A DNA stretch of 64,000 bases from NCBI RefSeq assembly GCF_002222055.1, contig NZ_MUGS01000004.1, positions 124,001 through 188,000 of the forward strand, given 5' to 3'. Position 1 is the first letter of the stretch, and each line of letters opens with the position of its first letter. Both the position numbers and the translations under genes were made by a program. The notes under the pieces were generated by a model that saw only the letters and a list, made by a program, of their open reading frames with translations, was not told the origin of the DNA and did no database searches. The DNA is from Flavobacterium araucananum. Its GTDB lineage: Bacteria; Bacteroidota; Bacteroidia; Flavobacteriales; Flavobacteriaceae. Below are positions 9,167 through 17,558 of this stretch, piece by piece.

Positions 9167-10570
9167 ATGACTCATAGTTCAAATAAATATATTCTACTGG
9201 TAATCGCAGCCACACTTTTAAGTGCCTGCGTTACCAAAAAGTACGAACGCCCCACAACTGTTTCTACAGAGAATTTGTATCGCGATCAGGCTTCTGCCGA
9301 TTCGACTACGATTGCAACCATGCCCTGGCAAACGGTTTTTAAAGATCAGAAATTGAATGCTTTAATTCAAAAAGGATTAGATCAGAACCTGAACTTAAAA
9401 AATGCAATCGAAAACATTGTTCAGTCACGTGCGACTTTACGCCAAACCAAATTAGCCTATTATCCAACTTTGGAACTTGATGCTAATGCAACGCGTAATA
9501 AGCAATCGAAAGCAGCATTAAATTTTCCGGCAGGAATCAATATCAATACCCTGACAACGACCTATAAATTAGGTTTGAGTACTTCGTGGGAAGCTGATAT
9601 CTGGGGAAAATTAAGCAGTTCCAAAAGAGCCGCTTTAGCCACTTATCTTTCTACAGATGCGGCAAAACAAGCCGTTCAGACACAATTGATTTCAGACATT
9701 GCCAACAATTATTTTTTATTGTTAGCCTATGACAAACAATTGGAGATTACAAAATCGACCCTGGAAAGTCGTATTAAAAATGTCGAAGTTATAAAAGCTC
9801 TAAAAGAAGGTGCAATAGTTACCGGTGCATCTGTGGTACAAAGTGAAGCCAACCAGCACGCTGCCGAAGTTTTGATTCCGGATTTGAAAAGAAGCATTAG
9901 AGAGACTGAAAATGCCCTTAATATTTTATTAGGACAAGCTTCAGGACCAATAGAAAGAGGAACATTAGGAGATCAGGTAATTCCTGAAAAAATTGCAATA
10001 GGTTTACCCGCTCAGCTGTTAGAAAATCGTCCTGATGTTCGTCAGGCAGAGTTTAATTTCAGAACGGCTTTTGAAACAACAAATATGGCTAAAACCTATT
10101 TTTATCCTAGTTTGACCCTTACAGCAAGTGGCGGATTCTCGAATTTGCAACTGACGGATTTCTTTACTAATTCGGTTTTTTACTCCTTAATTGGCGGCCT
10201 TACACAGCCACTTTTTAATCAGGGACTTAATAAAACGAGACTAACAAATGCGCAATCACGACAAGTTCAGGCTTTAAATAATTTCCAACAAAGTCTTTTG
10301 GTGGCAGGTCAGGAAGTTTCGAATGCTTTGTATGCGTATGAAATGGCGGTTGAAAAAGAAGATTCGAGAGAAAAACAAATCGAAGCTCTGGAAAAAGCAG
10401 TAGATTTTACCCAACAACTTTTAGAATATAGCTCTGCAACCAATTATACGGATGTACTAACATCAGAACAAAATCTTTTGGCAGCCCAGTTGAGTGGTGT
10501 CAATGATAATTTACAGAAATTACAAGCTGTAGTCGATTTGTATCGCGCGCTAGGTGGCGGATGGAGATAA
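9167..10570 (+). CDS. TolC-like outer-membrane efflux lipoprotein (OprM/NodT family)
   Basis: A 467-residue outer-membrane factor that completes the RND tripartite pump. A lipobox (LLSAC, Cys21) marks it as a lipoprotein, as in OprM. Two outer-membrane-efflux-protein repeats are visible: the first around LKNAIENIVQSRATLRQTKLAYYPTL, and the second around LLENRPDVRQAEFNFRTAFETTNMAKTYFYPSLTL, the NodT-family hallmark. Long coiled coils (AEVLIPDLKRSIRETENALNILLG) form the periplasmic tunnel. It is the last gene of the operon and is followed at once by a strong terminator. Confidence 0.95.
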   Translation: MTHSSNKYILLVIAATLLSACVTKKYERPTTVSTENLYRDQASADSTTIATMPWQTVFKDQKLNALIQKGLDQNLNLKNAIENIVQSRATLRQTKLAYYPTLELDANATRNKQSKAALNFPAGININTLTTTYKLGLSTSWEADIWGKLSSSKRAALATYLSTDAAKQAVQTQLISDIANNYFLLLAYDKQLEITKSTLESRIKNVEVIKALKEGAIVTGASVVQSEANQHAAEVLIPDLKRSIRETENALNILLGQASGPIERGTLGDQVIPEKIAIGLPAQLLENRPDVRQAEFNFRTAFETTNMAKTYFYPSLTLTASGGFSNLQLTDFFTNSVFYSLIGGLTQPLFNQGLNKTRLTNAQSRQVQALNNFQQSLLVAGQEVSNALYAYEMAVEKEDSREKQIEALEKAVDFTQQLLEYSSATNYTDVLTSEQNLLAAQLSGVNDNLQKLQAVVDLYRALGGGWR

Positions 10571-10586
10571 AAAAATGATATAACGG

Positions 10587-10615
10587 AAACGCCCCAAATT
10601 ATGGGGCGTTTTTTA
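10587..10615 (+). terminator. rho-independent terminator of the RND operon
   Basis: A GC-rich 10-bp stem AAACGCCCCA / TGGGGCGTTT, 5-base loop and following T-run begin 17 bases after the channel gene. Confidence 0.93.
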
Positions 10616-10747
10616 TTAGAAAAAGAATGTCGATTGAAAAGCAGGATTCGTCGATTGGTAAGGTGTTTCTGTATAATAAATGCGGGAAACTAATATTGTG
10701 GCACTACTTTCGCTTTGTTACAAATCAAATACTTAACACTAGAAAAA

Positions 10748-11308
10748 ATGAAAAAATTAGGAATTGCACTAATGCTCTTGATGAGTGTTTTTGCTCAGGG
10801 ACAAGTTTCAATCAACGTCAATATTGGTACACCTCCAAGTTGGGGACCACAAGGCAATGACGACAGCAGATACTATTATTTACCGGATATTGATGTTTAT
10901 TATGATGTAAATCAAAGTCAGTTTATTTATGACAATAATGGCAAATGGGTGCACGAAAACAGATTACCTGCACAATACAGACAATATGATCTTTATTCAG
11001 GTTACAAAGTAGTTCTAAACAAGAATTATAAAGGAGATGCTCCTTATAATTACCATAAAGAACACAGAACCAATTATCCAAAAGGATATCAGGGACCTCC
11101 GCAACAAAACAGAGGCAACAAACAAGACAATAATAACAGACAGAACAATAACAACCAGAACAACAATAATCAGAATAACAACAGACCGAATAACCCACAA
11201 AATAATAACCAAAAAAATCAAAACGGAAATTCGAAAAGAGACAATTCAAATAATTCAAAAGGAAATTCTAATAAAGGCCAGAATCAGGGACATGATGATC
11301 GCCACTAA
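10748..11308 (+). CDS. secreted Asn/Gln-rich low-complexity protein
   Basis: A 186-residue exported protein. The reading frame opens at a TTG at 10715, but the ATG at 10748 starts a proper signal peptide (MKKLGIALMLLMSVFAQGQ), so this start is preferred. The N-terminal half has a compact Tyr-rich segment (YYYLPDIDVYYDVNQSQFIYDNNGKWV) followed by LPAQYRQYDLYSGYKVVLNKNYKGDAPY, a pattern I have seen in small flavobacterial exported proteins but cannot name. Residues from about 120 to the end are a disordered Asn/Gln/Lys tract made of AAC/AAT repeats. It probably lies in the periplasm or on the cell surface. The gene is monocistronic, between two terminators. Confidence 0.65.
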   Translation: MKKLGIALMLLMSVFAQGQVSINVNIGTPPSWGPQGNDDSRYYYLPDIDVYYDVNQSQFIYDNNGKWVHENRLPAQYRQYDLYSGYKVVLNKNYKGDAPYNYHKEHRTNYPKGYQGPPQQNRGNKQDNNNRQNNNNQNNNNQNNNRPNNPQNNNQKNQNGNSKRDNSNNSKGNSNKGQNQGHDDRH

Positions 11309-11331
11309 GTATAAAACAGAACTAAATTTGG

Positions 11332-11360
11332 AAAACGCCTCAGGAATGGGGCGTTTTTTT
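11332..11360 (+). terminator. rho-independent terminator
   Basis: Stem AAAACGCCTC / GGGGCGTTTT (one G-T pair), a 6-base loop and a run of eight T close the gene ending at 11308. Confidence 0.88.
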
Positions 11361-11376
11361 TGTAGGTTATAAAACC

Positions 11377-11405
11377 AAAAAAGGCTGTCTGTTACGACAA
11401 CCTTT
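11377..11405 (-). terminator. terminator of the SusCD/ABC/M16 block
   Basis: Read on the minus strand, AAAGGTTGTC pairs with GACAGCCTTT (one mismatch) around a 6-base loop and is followed by a T-run. It lies 35 bases after the M16 peptidase stop. Confidence 0.75.
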
Positions 11406-11440
11406 AATGACTAATAAAATAAAAAAGTATTCTAAAGCAT

Positions 11441-14257
11441 TTACTTACCTGGTTGGCTTTCCGGACTCATAATTACTTCAACACTACTGGCACTATCCAA
11501 AACATGCTTGCTTAACTGCTGGATAGTTTTTTGATTAATTTTTGAAATTAAATTTTTATACTCCTCATCCTGCAAAAACGGAATCTGATTTAAGGTGCTG
11601 TTATAAAGGGTACTGTTCCAGAAAGAGTTTGTTTTGGTCGATTCTTCTCTGGTTTTTAACAACGCTTTCTTAATGTCTTCAAGATCATTTGCATGAACCG
11701 GATTTGTTTTTAAATCATTCAATTCTTTCCAGACAATCTGCATTAATTTTTCTTCTTTTTCAGGATTACAGTCAAAAGTTAGCGACAGATCAAAAGATGG
11801 TGACGGAATCACTTCCAGATTTCCAGCCACATTTACGCCATAACTTCCGCCTTCTTCTTCCCGAATCGTTTGCAGGAATCGTTTCGACAACAATTCGCCA
11901 ATAATATACAGGCCTGTTGCGTTCTCTTTACTGTAAGCTATTTTTCCGGTTAAGCTTAGATAAACAGTTGTTTTTGCCACTTCCATCGGACGTTTAAAAT
12001 GAACGACAGTTTTTCCTTTTGCAGGTTCGATATTATGATCGACAAAAGTCTCTTTTAATACCGGATTCGATTTAATGTTTCCAATATACTTCTGAATTAA
12101 ACCTAAAGCCGATTCCGGAATGTTCCCAACGAATATAAAGGTAAAATCAGCCGCATTTTTAATGCGGTCACGGTAGATATTTTCTGCTTTTTTAAGATCA
12201 ATAGTCGAAAGAAATTTATCATTGAAGATAAAAGTACGCGGGTTGTGATTAGAATTTGCTAGATCAACAGTGTCTTTAAAAGCATTTCCGTTGTCTTTTT
12301 TAATATTCTCTAAACGGTTTTTATACTGCTCCTTTAAAATATTAAAAATGTTTGCATCAAAACGGGGCGCCTCAAAAGAAAGGTAAAGCAATTGCAGCAT
12401 GGTCTCAAGATCTGCCTGATTGGAACTTCCCTGAAACCCCTGTGTATTCTCGCCAATAAAAGGAGAAGATTGTGCTAGTTTTCCAGTCAGTTTTTCTTTT
12501 AAACCCATGTTATCAAAATTGCCTAAACCTGAAGATCTTGCAATTGTTGTGGCAATTTCTGCAGAACCTAAATCTGCTGTTTTTACCAAAGATTTTCCTC
12601 CTTTAGAAAAAGCCGAGAATATAATCTGATCCTGAGAATAGGTGGTGGGCAGGATAATAATTTTAGCATCATTTTCTAAAATATATCCTTTAGCATCCTT
12701 TACTCCGGCTACTTCAAATGTTTTTTTGATCGCAGCGGGTTTTAACTCCTTTTCGATCAATGGGGCGTTATTTTCTTTTTTCGTGTAAGGTTCCAAAGTT
12801 GCATTTTCGATCTTTTTCATCAAGTCGACAACAGCTTCTTTTTTAGGAAACTCATTTTGATCTTTATCAGAACCAGTTACCAAAAGCACCTGATTGTTAG
12901 GTTTCTGAATGGTTTTAACATAAGCATTGAGCTCTTCGAGAGAAATACTTTTTAGGATACCAACAGTAAGTTTATAATCATCTTGTGGGGCAAGAAAGGG
13001 TTTTGCTTTCAAAAAATAATTGGTCAGTTTTCCTGCCCAGCTATCATTGTCGACTTTGTCTTTATTCTTTATAAAATCATCATACGAACTGATAAAATCT
13101 TTTTTGGTTCGGTCTAATTCTGATTGAATTGCGCCATAACGTTTTATGCGTTCGGCCTCTGTATAAACGTCCTGAAAGGCTTCTGATACCTGTCCTTTTT
13201 TGGCTAAAGCCGAAATATTAAAAGAGGTACTTAATCTTGAAACAGGCTCAAAATAAGCTTTTAAACTTAAGGCCGAGCTTTTGTTTTTTAAGATTAATTC
13301 TTTAAAACGATTGTTCAGGATACTGGTATAAAAAGAGTTCATAACATTCCTGCGTGTTACGACAGAATCTTTTACCAATGGTTCGTCTACTACATATTGT
13401 AACGTGATCGAAGTCGAATTGGCTTCTTTATCTGTTGCCACACCAAAATACAACTCGTCATGTTTTGGAATATCAAAATACTCGCGAGTTGCTGCTTTTT
13501 TTGCCAACGGAATCCCCGAAAAGATTGATTTTACCTTTTGTTCCATGGTTTTTACATCGATATCTCCCACAACAATTACAGCTTGAAGATCCGGACGGTA
13601 CCATTTTTTGTAATAGTTTCTAAGTTCCGGATATTTAAAATTGTTGATGATGTTCAAATCACCAATTACATCGCGTTTACTGTACTTAGAACCCTTGTAT
13701 AAAACGGCATCGGTTTGGCTTTTAAGACGGAAACCACTTGTTCTGCGCGTTCTCCATTCTTCTCTTATAACCCCTCTTTCGGCATCAATTTCAGCATCGG
13801 TCAAAGAAAGAGAACCCGACCAATCGTGCAAAACCCAAAGAGTAGAATCGATTAGTTTTTGATTGGCAACAGGAACACCGCTAATATTGTAAACAGTTTC
13901 ATCCTGAGCGGTATAAGCGTTGATGTCTTTACCAAAACTCACTCCGTTTTTTTCTAACATTTTAATAATTCCTTTTCCCTTAAAATGTTGTGTACCATTG
14001 AACGCCATGTGCTCCAGAAAATGCGCTAATCCGTTTTGATTGTCTTCTTCGAGGATGGCACCTACATTTTGAACGAAATAAAAACTCGCACGATCTTTAG
14101 GTTCTTCGTTGTGCAAAATGTAATAGGTTAAACCGTTTTTAAGTTTGCCCGTTGTTACATTTTTATCCAGCGGAATCGTTGTTTTGAATTGGGAAAATGC
14201 CATCTGAAACGATAACATTATAATCCCAATTATGATATTTTTTTGATGTGTATGCAT
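11441..14257 (-). CDS. M16-family zinc metallopeptidase (insulinase/pitrilysin-like)
   Basis: A 938-residue exported M16 peptidase with a signal peptide (about residues 1-22). The inverted zinc motif HxxEH is intact as His79-Phe-Leu-Glu82-His83 (GLAHFLEHMAFNGT), and the downstream conserved zinc-ligand Glu lies in AERGVIREEW (near residue 162). Four M16 domains are expected at this length: the active N-terminal one, a structural partner, and a second pair starting near residue 510 that lacks HxxEH. Such peptidases degrade peptides inside a closed chamber, here probably in the periplasm. It is the last gene of a block with an ABC exporter/importer and SusC/SusD (gap of 11 bases), which suggests that its substrate is the imported cargo. 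Confidence 0.92.
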   Translation of the reverse strand: MHTHQKNIIIGIIMLSFQMAFSQFKTTIPLDKNVTTGKLKNGLTYYILHNEEPKDRASFYFVQNVGAILEEDNQNGLAHFLEHMAFNGTQHFKGKGIIKMLEKNGVSFGKDINAYTAQDETVYNISGVPVANQKLIDSTLWVLHDWSGSLSLTDAEIDAERGVIREEWRTRRTSGFRLKSQTDAVLYKGSKYSKRDVIGDLNIINNFKYPELRNYYKKWYRPDLQAVIVVGDIDVKTMEQKVKSIFSGIPLAKKAATREYFDIPKHDELYFGVATDKEANSTSITLQYVVDEPLVKDSVVTRRNVMNSFYTSILNNRFKELILKNKSSALSLKAYFEPVSRLSTSFNISALAKKGQVSEAFQDVYTEAERIKRYGAIQSELDRTKKDFISSYDDFIKNKDKVDNDSWAGKLTNYFLKAKPFLAPQDDYKLTVGILKSISLEELNAYVKTIQKPNNQVLLVTGSDKDQNEFPKKEAVVDLMKKIENATLEPYTKKENNAPLIEKELKPAAIKKTFEVAGVKDAKGYILENDAKIIILPTTYSQDQIIFSAFSKGGKSLVKTADLGSAEIATTIARSSGLGNFDNMGLKEKLTGKLAQSSPFIGENTQGFQGSSNQADLETMLQLLYLSFEAPRFDANIFNILKEQYKNRLENIKKDNGNAFKDTVDLANSNHNPRTFIFNDKFLSTIDLKKAENIYRDRIKNAADFTFIFVGNIPESALGLIQKYIGNIKSNPVLKETFVDHNIEPAKGKTVVHFKRPMEVAKTTVYLSLTGKIAYSKENATGLYIIGELLSKRFLQTIREEEGGSYGVNVAGNLEVIPSPSFDLSLTFDCNPEKEEKLMQIVWKELNDLKTNPVHANDLEDIKKALLKTREESTKTNSFWNSTLYNSTLNQIPFLQDEEYKNLISKINQKTIQQLSKHVLDSASSVEVIMSPESQPGK

Positions 14258-14268
14258 TTGGCTGTTTT

Positions 14269-16530
14269 TTATCTTCTGTTTCTTCTAATCAATATAAAAG
14301 CACCACTTAGTATGATCAATAAAGGAAAGATCCCGATATAGAGAATTTTACTGATAAAAACCTGATTGGAGTTTACAGTTACTTTATTATCTGTATTTAC
14401 CGGGCGAGTAGTGTCAATTGGAAATTGATAATTGCTAAACCAGGTAAAAAGATCGGTTACAAACTGAAATGTTCCAGAACCACCGCGGCTTAACTCGGCA
14501 TTGCCCATAAAATCTGCATCTCCGGCAACGATTATTTTTTGATTTTTGCCATTGATATTTCGCGTTAAAGCCACAACAAGCGGAACAGCAGATAAAGAAG
14601 GCTGTTTTTTTAAATCTGTCGAAACAGAGCTAATTCCGGTTGGAGATTCCCAGGCAGGCTGATTGTTGGTTTGTAATAAGGGTGTAACTTTAAAACCTGT
14701 ATTTGAAGTAGTTTTGATTCCGCTGCTTCCTAAAAGCGGAATTGGAAAAGCTCCTTTTTTCAACTTAATTACCGTACTGTCTATTCCTTTCGAAAATTCA
14801 GTAACCAGATAATCCGGTGCGTTGATTTCGCTTTCCTGAACCAATGTTTGTTTGGTAAAACTAACACCTAATTTGTTGGTAATTGCTGCCAATGCCGAAT
14901 TGGTTTCCGGTTCTGCCAAAAGCATCAGGTTTTTTCCCTGTTCGATATATTGATTGATCCTGTCAATTGCACCCTGACTTAGTTCCGTTTTTGGATCGGC
15001 AATAATAAAAATATCAGCGTCTTGTGGGATATTCTGTGCGTTGATATCTACAGAAGCCACATTAAACCCCTGATTGACTAAAGAGTTTCTAAAAGTAATT
15101 TCGTTAAAACCGGTTTTGTAATTCTTATCACCATTTTTTTCAATGCTGCGTTCCATGTTTCCGGTTGCAAATACAATTTTGGCAGGCGTTGTAACCAAAC
15201 GTTTTAAAGAAGCCGAAATTTCTTTTTCGAAAGGAACTTTAAACAAATCATCAAACATTCTCAGGAACGTTTTTTTGCCGTTGTATTCTATAGTTCTTAC
15301 CACTCGGTTTTGTTCTGATTTCAGGTCGATTATTTTGCTGATTTCGGCTGGAGAATATAATTTCTTCAGTTTTAAACTCTGCGTTTCGATCATTTTTTGC
15401 GCAAGCTGTTTGTCGTTCAATCCCGGATTTTGTGCATACAAAGCAGCATTTGTCGAAGTATCATAATAATAAACATAATCCATTTTTAGTTGGGGCAAAA
15501 AACGGGAGTATTTGTCGAAACTGGCAATATCCTGATTTTGAGAATAAGGCATCGCCATATAATAGTTAATGTCCAGTAAGTTGACATAGGTTGTAATGGT
15601 AATTGGGCCATCGATTTTTTTTACGATTTCCTGACTGGCTTTCGTAAGCGTTTGATCTTGGGTACGCGTCATATCTTTGTAGAAAGTGAGCGGTGCTGTC
15701 GATGTAATATAACCAAGCCCTAAAACAATAGCAACCAAACCAGTATATTTTAAAACTCTTTTTGAAGTAGTCTGAGCATCTCTTCCAGTCTGTAATTTAA
15801 AAATACTTAAACCAATAAAAAGTGCACTAACCAGGATAAAATAAAGCACATCTTTGCTTACAATAAGTCCTTCGATCATAGAGTTGGCACGACCGGAAAT
15901 CGATAGAAAATAAGTAATATCTTTTACATAATCGACACCCTGCCATAATTTGCCAATAAAATTTAAACCAGCCAGAACAACCAGCGTACTAATTGCAGCA
16001 ACGACCTGATAGGAGGTAAGACAAGACATAAAAAGTCCGATCGCAGCATACGTGCATACTAGTAAATACAAACCAATTAGTCCTGATAAAATAAAGCTTA
16101 GATCTACATTATCGATAGAAAAATAAGCCGCAACACCCAGTAAACCTAGTATTGCGATAAACAATAAACAATAACTGGCAATGGCAAGAAACTTACCCAA
16201 AACAATGTCTTTGATGTTTATTGGCGAAGAAAGCAACAGTTTTATAGAGCCGCTGTTGATCTCACGGCTAATAAGTCCCATTGTTAAAAGCGGAACATAC
16301 AGGTATAAATAATTTTGCATTTCAGTATACAATCCGCTAAAACCGGAAAATACAATTTGAGACAAATTATTCATGCTTTGTCCAATTTTTTGTGCTTTTT
16401 CGAAACGTTCAATGGTATCAAAGAATTTCCAGCTTGACTGAATCGAAAATATTACTAAAACAACCCACGCAACAGGCGAGTAAAACATCGTGTTGAGTTC
16501 TGTTTTAGCGATTCTATAGATAGTTTTCAT
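14269..16530 (-). CDS. fused GldF/GldG-like ABC transporter membrane protein
   Basis: A 753-residue protein joining two parts usually encoded separately. Residues 1-240 are an ABC-2 type permease with six membrane segments (for example YLYLYVPLLTMGLISREINSGSIKLLLSSP), like GldF. Residues 255-720 are a GldG-like part with one anchor helix (about 262-280), a large extracytoplasmic ABC-aux domain (QEIVKKIDGPITITTYVN, DADIFIIADPKTELSQGAIDRINQYIEQGKNLMLLAEP, split here for length), and a final C-terminal helix before RRNRR. The family was named in gliding motility, but fused forms occur widely in non-gliding Bacteroidota, so a gliding role is not implied. It lies 12 bases after its ATPase and 11 before the peptidase. 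Confidence 0.85.
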   Translation of the reverse strand: MKTIYRIAKTELNTMFYSPVAWVVLVIFSIQSSWKFFDTIERFEKAQKIGQSMNNLSQIVFSGFSGLYTEMQNYLYLYVPLLTMGLISREINSGSIKLLLSSPINIKDIVLGKFLAIASYCLLFIAILGLLGVAAYFSIDNVDLSFILSGLIGLYLLVCTYAAIGLFMSCLTSYQVVAAISTLVVLAGLNFIGKLWQGVDYVKDITYFLSISGRANSMIEGLIVSKDVLYFILVSALFIGLSIFKLQTGRDAQTTSKRVLKYTGLVAIVLGLGYITSTAPLTFYKDMTRTQDQTLTKASQEIVKKIDGPITITTYVNLLDINYYMAMPYSQNQDIASFDKYSRFLPQLKMDYVYYYDTSTNAALYAQNPGLNDKQLAQKMIETQSLKLKKLYSPAEISKIIDLKSEQNRVVRTIEYNGKKTFLRMFDDLFKVPFEKEISASLKRLVTTPAKIVFATGNMERSIEKNGDKNYKTGFNEITFRNSLVNQGFNVASVDINAQNIPQDADIFIIADPKTELSQGAIDRINQYIEQGKNLMLLAEPETNSALAAITNKLGVSFTKQTLVQESEINAPDYLVTEFSKGIDSTVIKLKKGAFPIPLLGSSGIKTTSNTGFKVTPLLQTNNQPAWESPTGISSVSTDLKKQPSLSAVPLVVALTRNINGKNQKIIVAGDADFMGNAELSRGGSGTFQFVTDLFTWFSNYQFPIDTTRPVNTDNKVTVNSNQVFISKILYIGIFPLLIILSGAFILIRRNRR

Positions 16531-16542
16531 TTGTTTATTTTT

Positions 16543-17493
16543 TTAAGAAGTAGGAGAGTTTTTAGAAGGTGCTTTTTTAGATAATTGTGCAAATATCTCG
16601 TCCAGAGATACTTTTTCGAATTGAATTTCGCGCAATTTCCAATGGTTCTGCACGCTTAGTGCTACAATTTTTTCGGCAATTTCCTGTGTACCGGTAAAAG
16701 TGACCTGTACTTTTTTTGGTGAAATAAATACAGCATTTGTTACCTCCGGAATAGCGGTTAAGGCATTAAGTTGCATTGGGTTTTCGAAACTCGCTGTCAG
16801 CGTATTGGCTTCGATATAATTGTTGAAAGCTTCCAGAGAATCTGCAAAAACCATGTGTCCGTTTTCGATCATTCTTATTTCCTGACAAGTAGCCTGAACC
16901 TCAGATAAAATATGAGACGAAAATATTACCGCTTTATCTTTAGAGATTTTCTTAATCAGGTTTCGAACCTCTAGTATCTGGTTGGGATCTAATCCGTTGG
17001 TTGGTTCATCAAGTACAACCAGTTTTGGTTCGTGAATAATGGCTTGTGCGATTCCCACACGCTGACGATATCCGCCAGAAAGATTGCGAATTAATCGGTT
17101 ACTAAAGTGGGAGATCCCGCATTGTTCCTTGGCTCTTTCAACCGCATTTTTAAGATCTCCTTTTTTTACCAATCTAAGTTCGGCACAATGCGTCAAATAT
17201 TCATTTACGGTCAGATCAAGGTGCAAAGGTGGTGTTTGAGGCAAAAATCCAATTAGTTTTTTAGCCTCAACCGGATTTTCCTTCAGGTTAATACCATCAA
17301 TATAAATGTTTCCTTTCGTCTGGTTCAAAACGCCGCAAAGAATATTCATTGTGGTCGATTTTCCTGCTCCGTTGGATCCTAATAAGCCTAATATTTTGTT
17401 TTCTTTAATTTCAAAACTTATATTTTGTATTGCCCAATCCTTGCTGTATTGATGTGACAAATCCTCAACTCTTACAATTGTTGTTGTTTCCAT
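16543..17493 (-). CDS. ABC transporter ATP-binding protein (GldA/NatA-like)
   Basis: A 316-residue ATPase of the ABC-2 class. Walker A is GSNGAGKST (about residues 39-47), the Q-loop is in FLPQTPP, the signature is LSGGYRQR, Walker B is LVVLDEPTNGLDP and the switch His is in SSHILSE. A C-terminal extension (about residues 220-316) is typical of the GldA/DrrA-like branch. It powers the fused permease encoded 12 bases downstream. It starts after a 65-base gap from susD that contains an 11-bp inverted repeat, so its expression may be partly separated from that of SusCD. Confidence 0.92.
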   Translation of the reverse strand: METTTIVRVEDLSHQYSKDWAIQNISFEIKENKILGLLGSNGAGKSTTMNILCGVLNQTKGNIYIDGINLKENPVEAKKLIGFLPQTPPLHLDLTVNEYLTHCAELRLVKKGDLKNAVERAKEQCGISHFSNRLIRNLSGGYRQRVGIAQAIIHEPKLVVLDEPTNGLDPNQILEVRNLIKKISKDKAVIFSSHILSEVQATCQEIRMIENGHMVFADSLEAFNNYIEANTLTASFENPMQLNALTAIPEVTNAVFISPKKVQVTFTGTQEIAEKIVALSVQNHWKLREIQFEKVSLDEIFAQLSKKAPSKNSPTS

Positions 17494-17508
17494 AGTGTTT
17501 TTTAAAAT

Positions 17509-17545
17509 CGCAAGAATGTATTTTTACTTCAAACACATTCTTGCG
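17509..17545 (-). terminator. perfect 11-bp stem between ABC and susD genes
   Basis: CGCAAGAATGT and ACATTCTTGCG flank a 15-base loop and are followed on the minus strand by ATTTT. Because SusD is transcribed towards the ABC genes, the stem may act as a partial terminator or as an RNA-stability element that sets different levels for SusCD and the ABC/M16 genes. Confidence 0.55.
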
Positions 17546-17558
17546 GTACTTTTAGTAT

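Noticed and set aside
10627..10860. 77-codon reading frame before the Asn/Gln-rich protein
   Set aside because: It overlaps the real gene in another frame, starts right after a terminator and has no recognisable features.
10923..11372. Several antisense and shifted frames over the Asn/Gln tract
   Set aside because: They come from translating AAC/AAT repeats in other frames and have no start signals or homology.
14269..17493. Interpreting the ABC genes as the gliding-motility transporter gldA/gldF/gldG
   Set aside because: The membrane part is fused and the genes are embedded with SusCD and an M16 peptidase. Fused homologues occur in non-gliding species, so I give no gld symbols.
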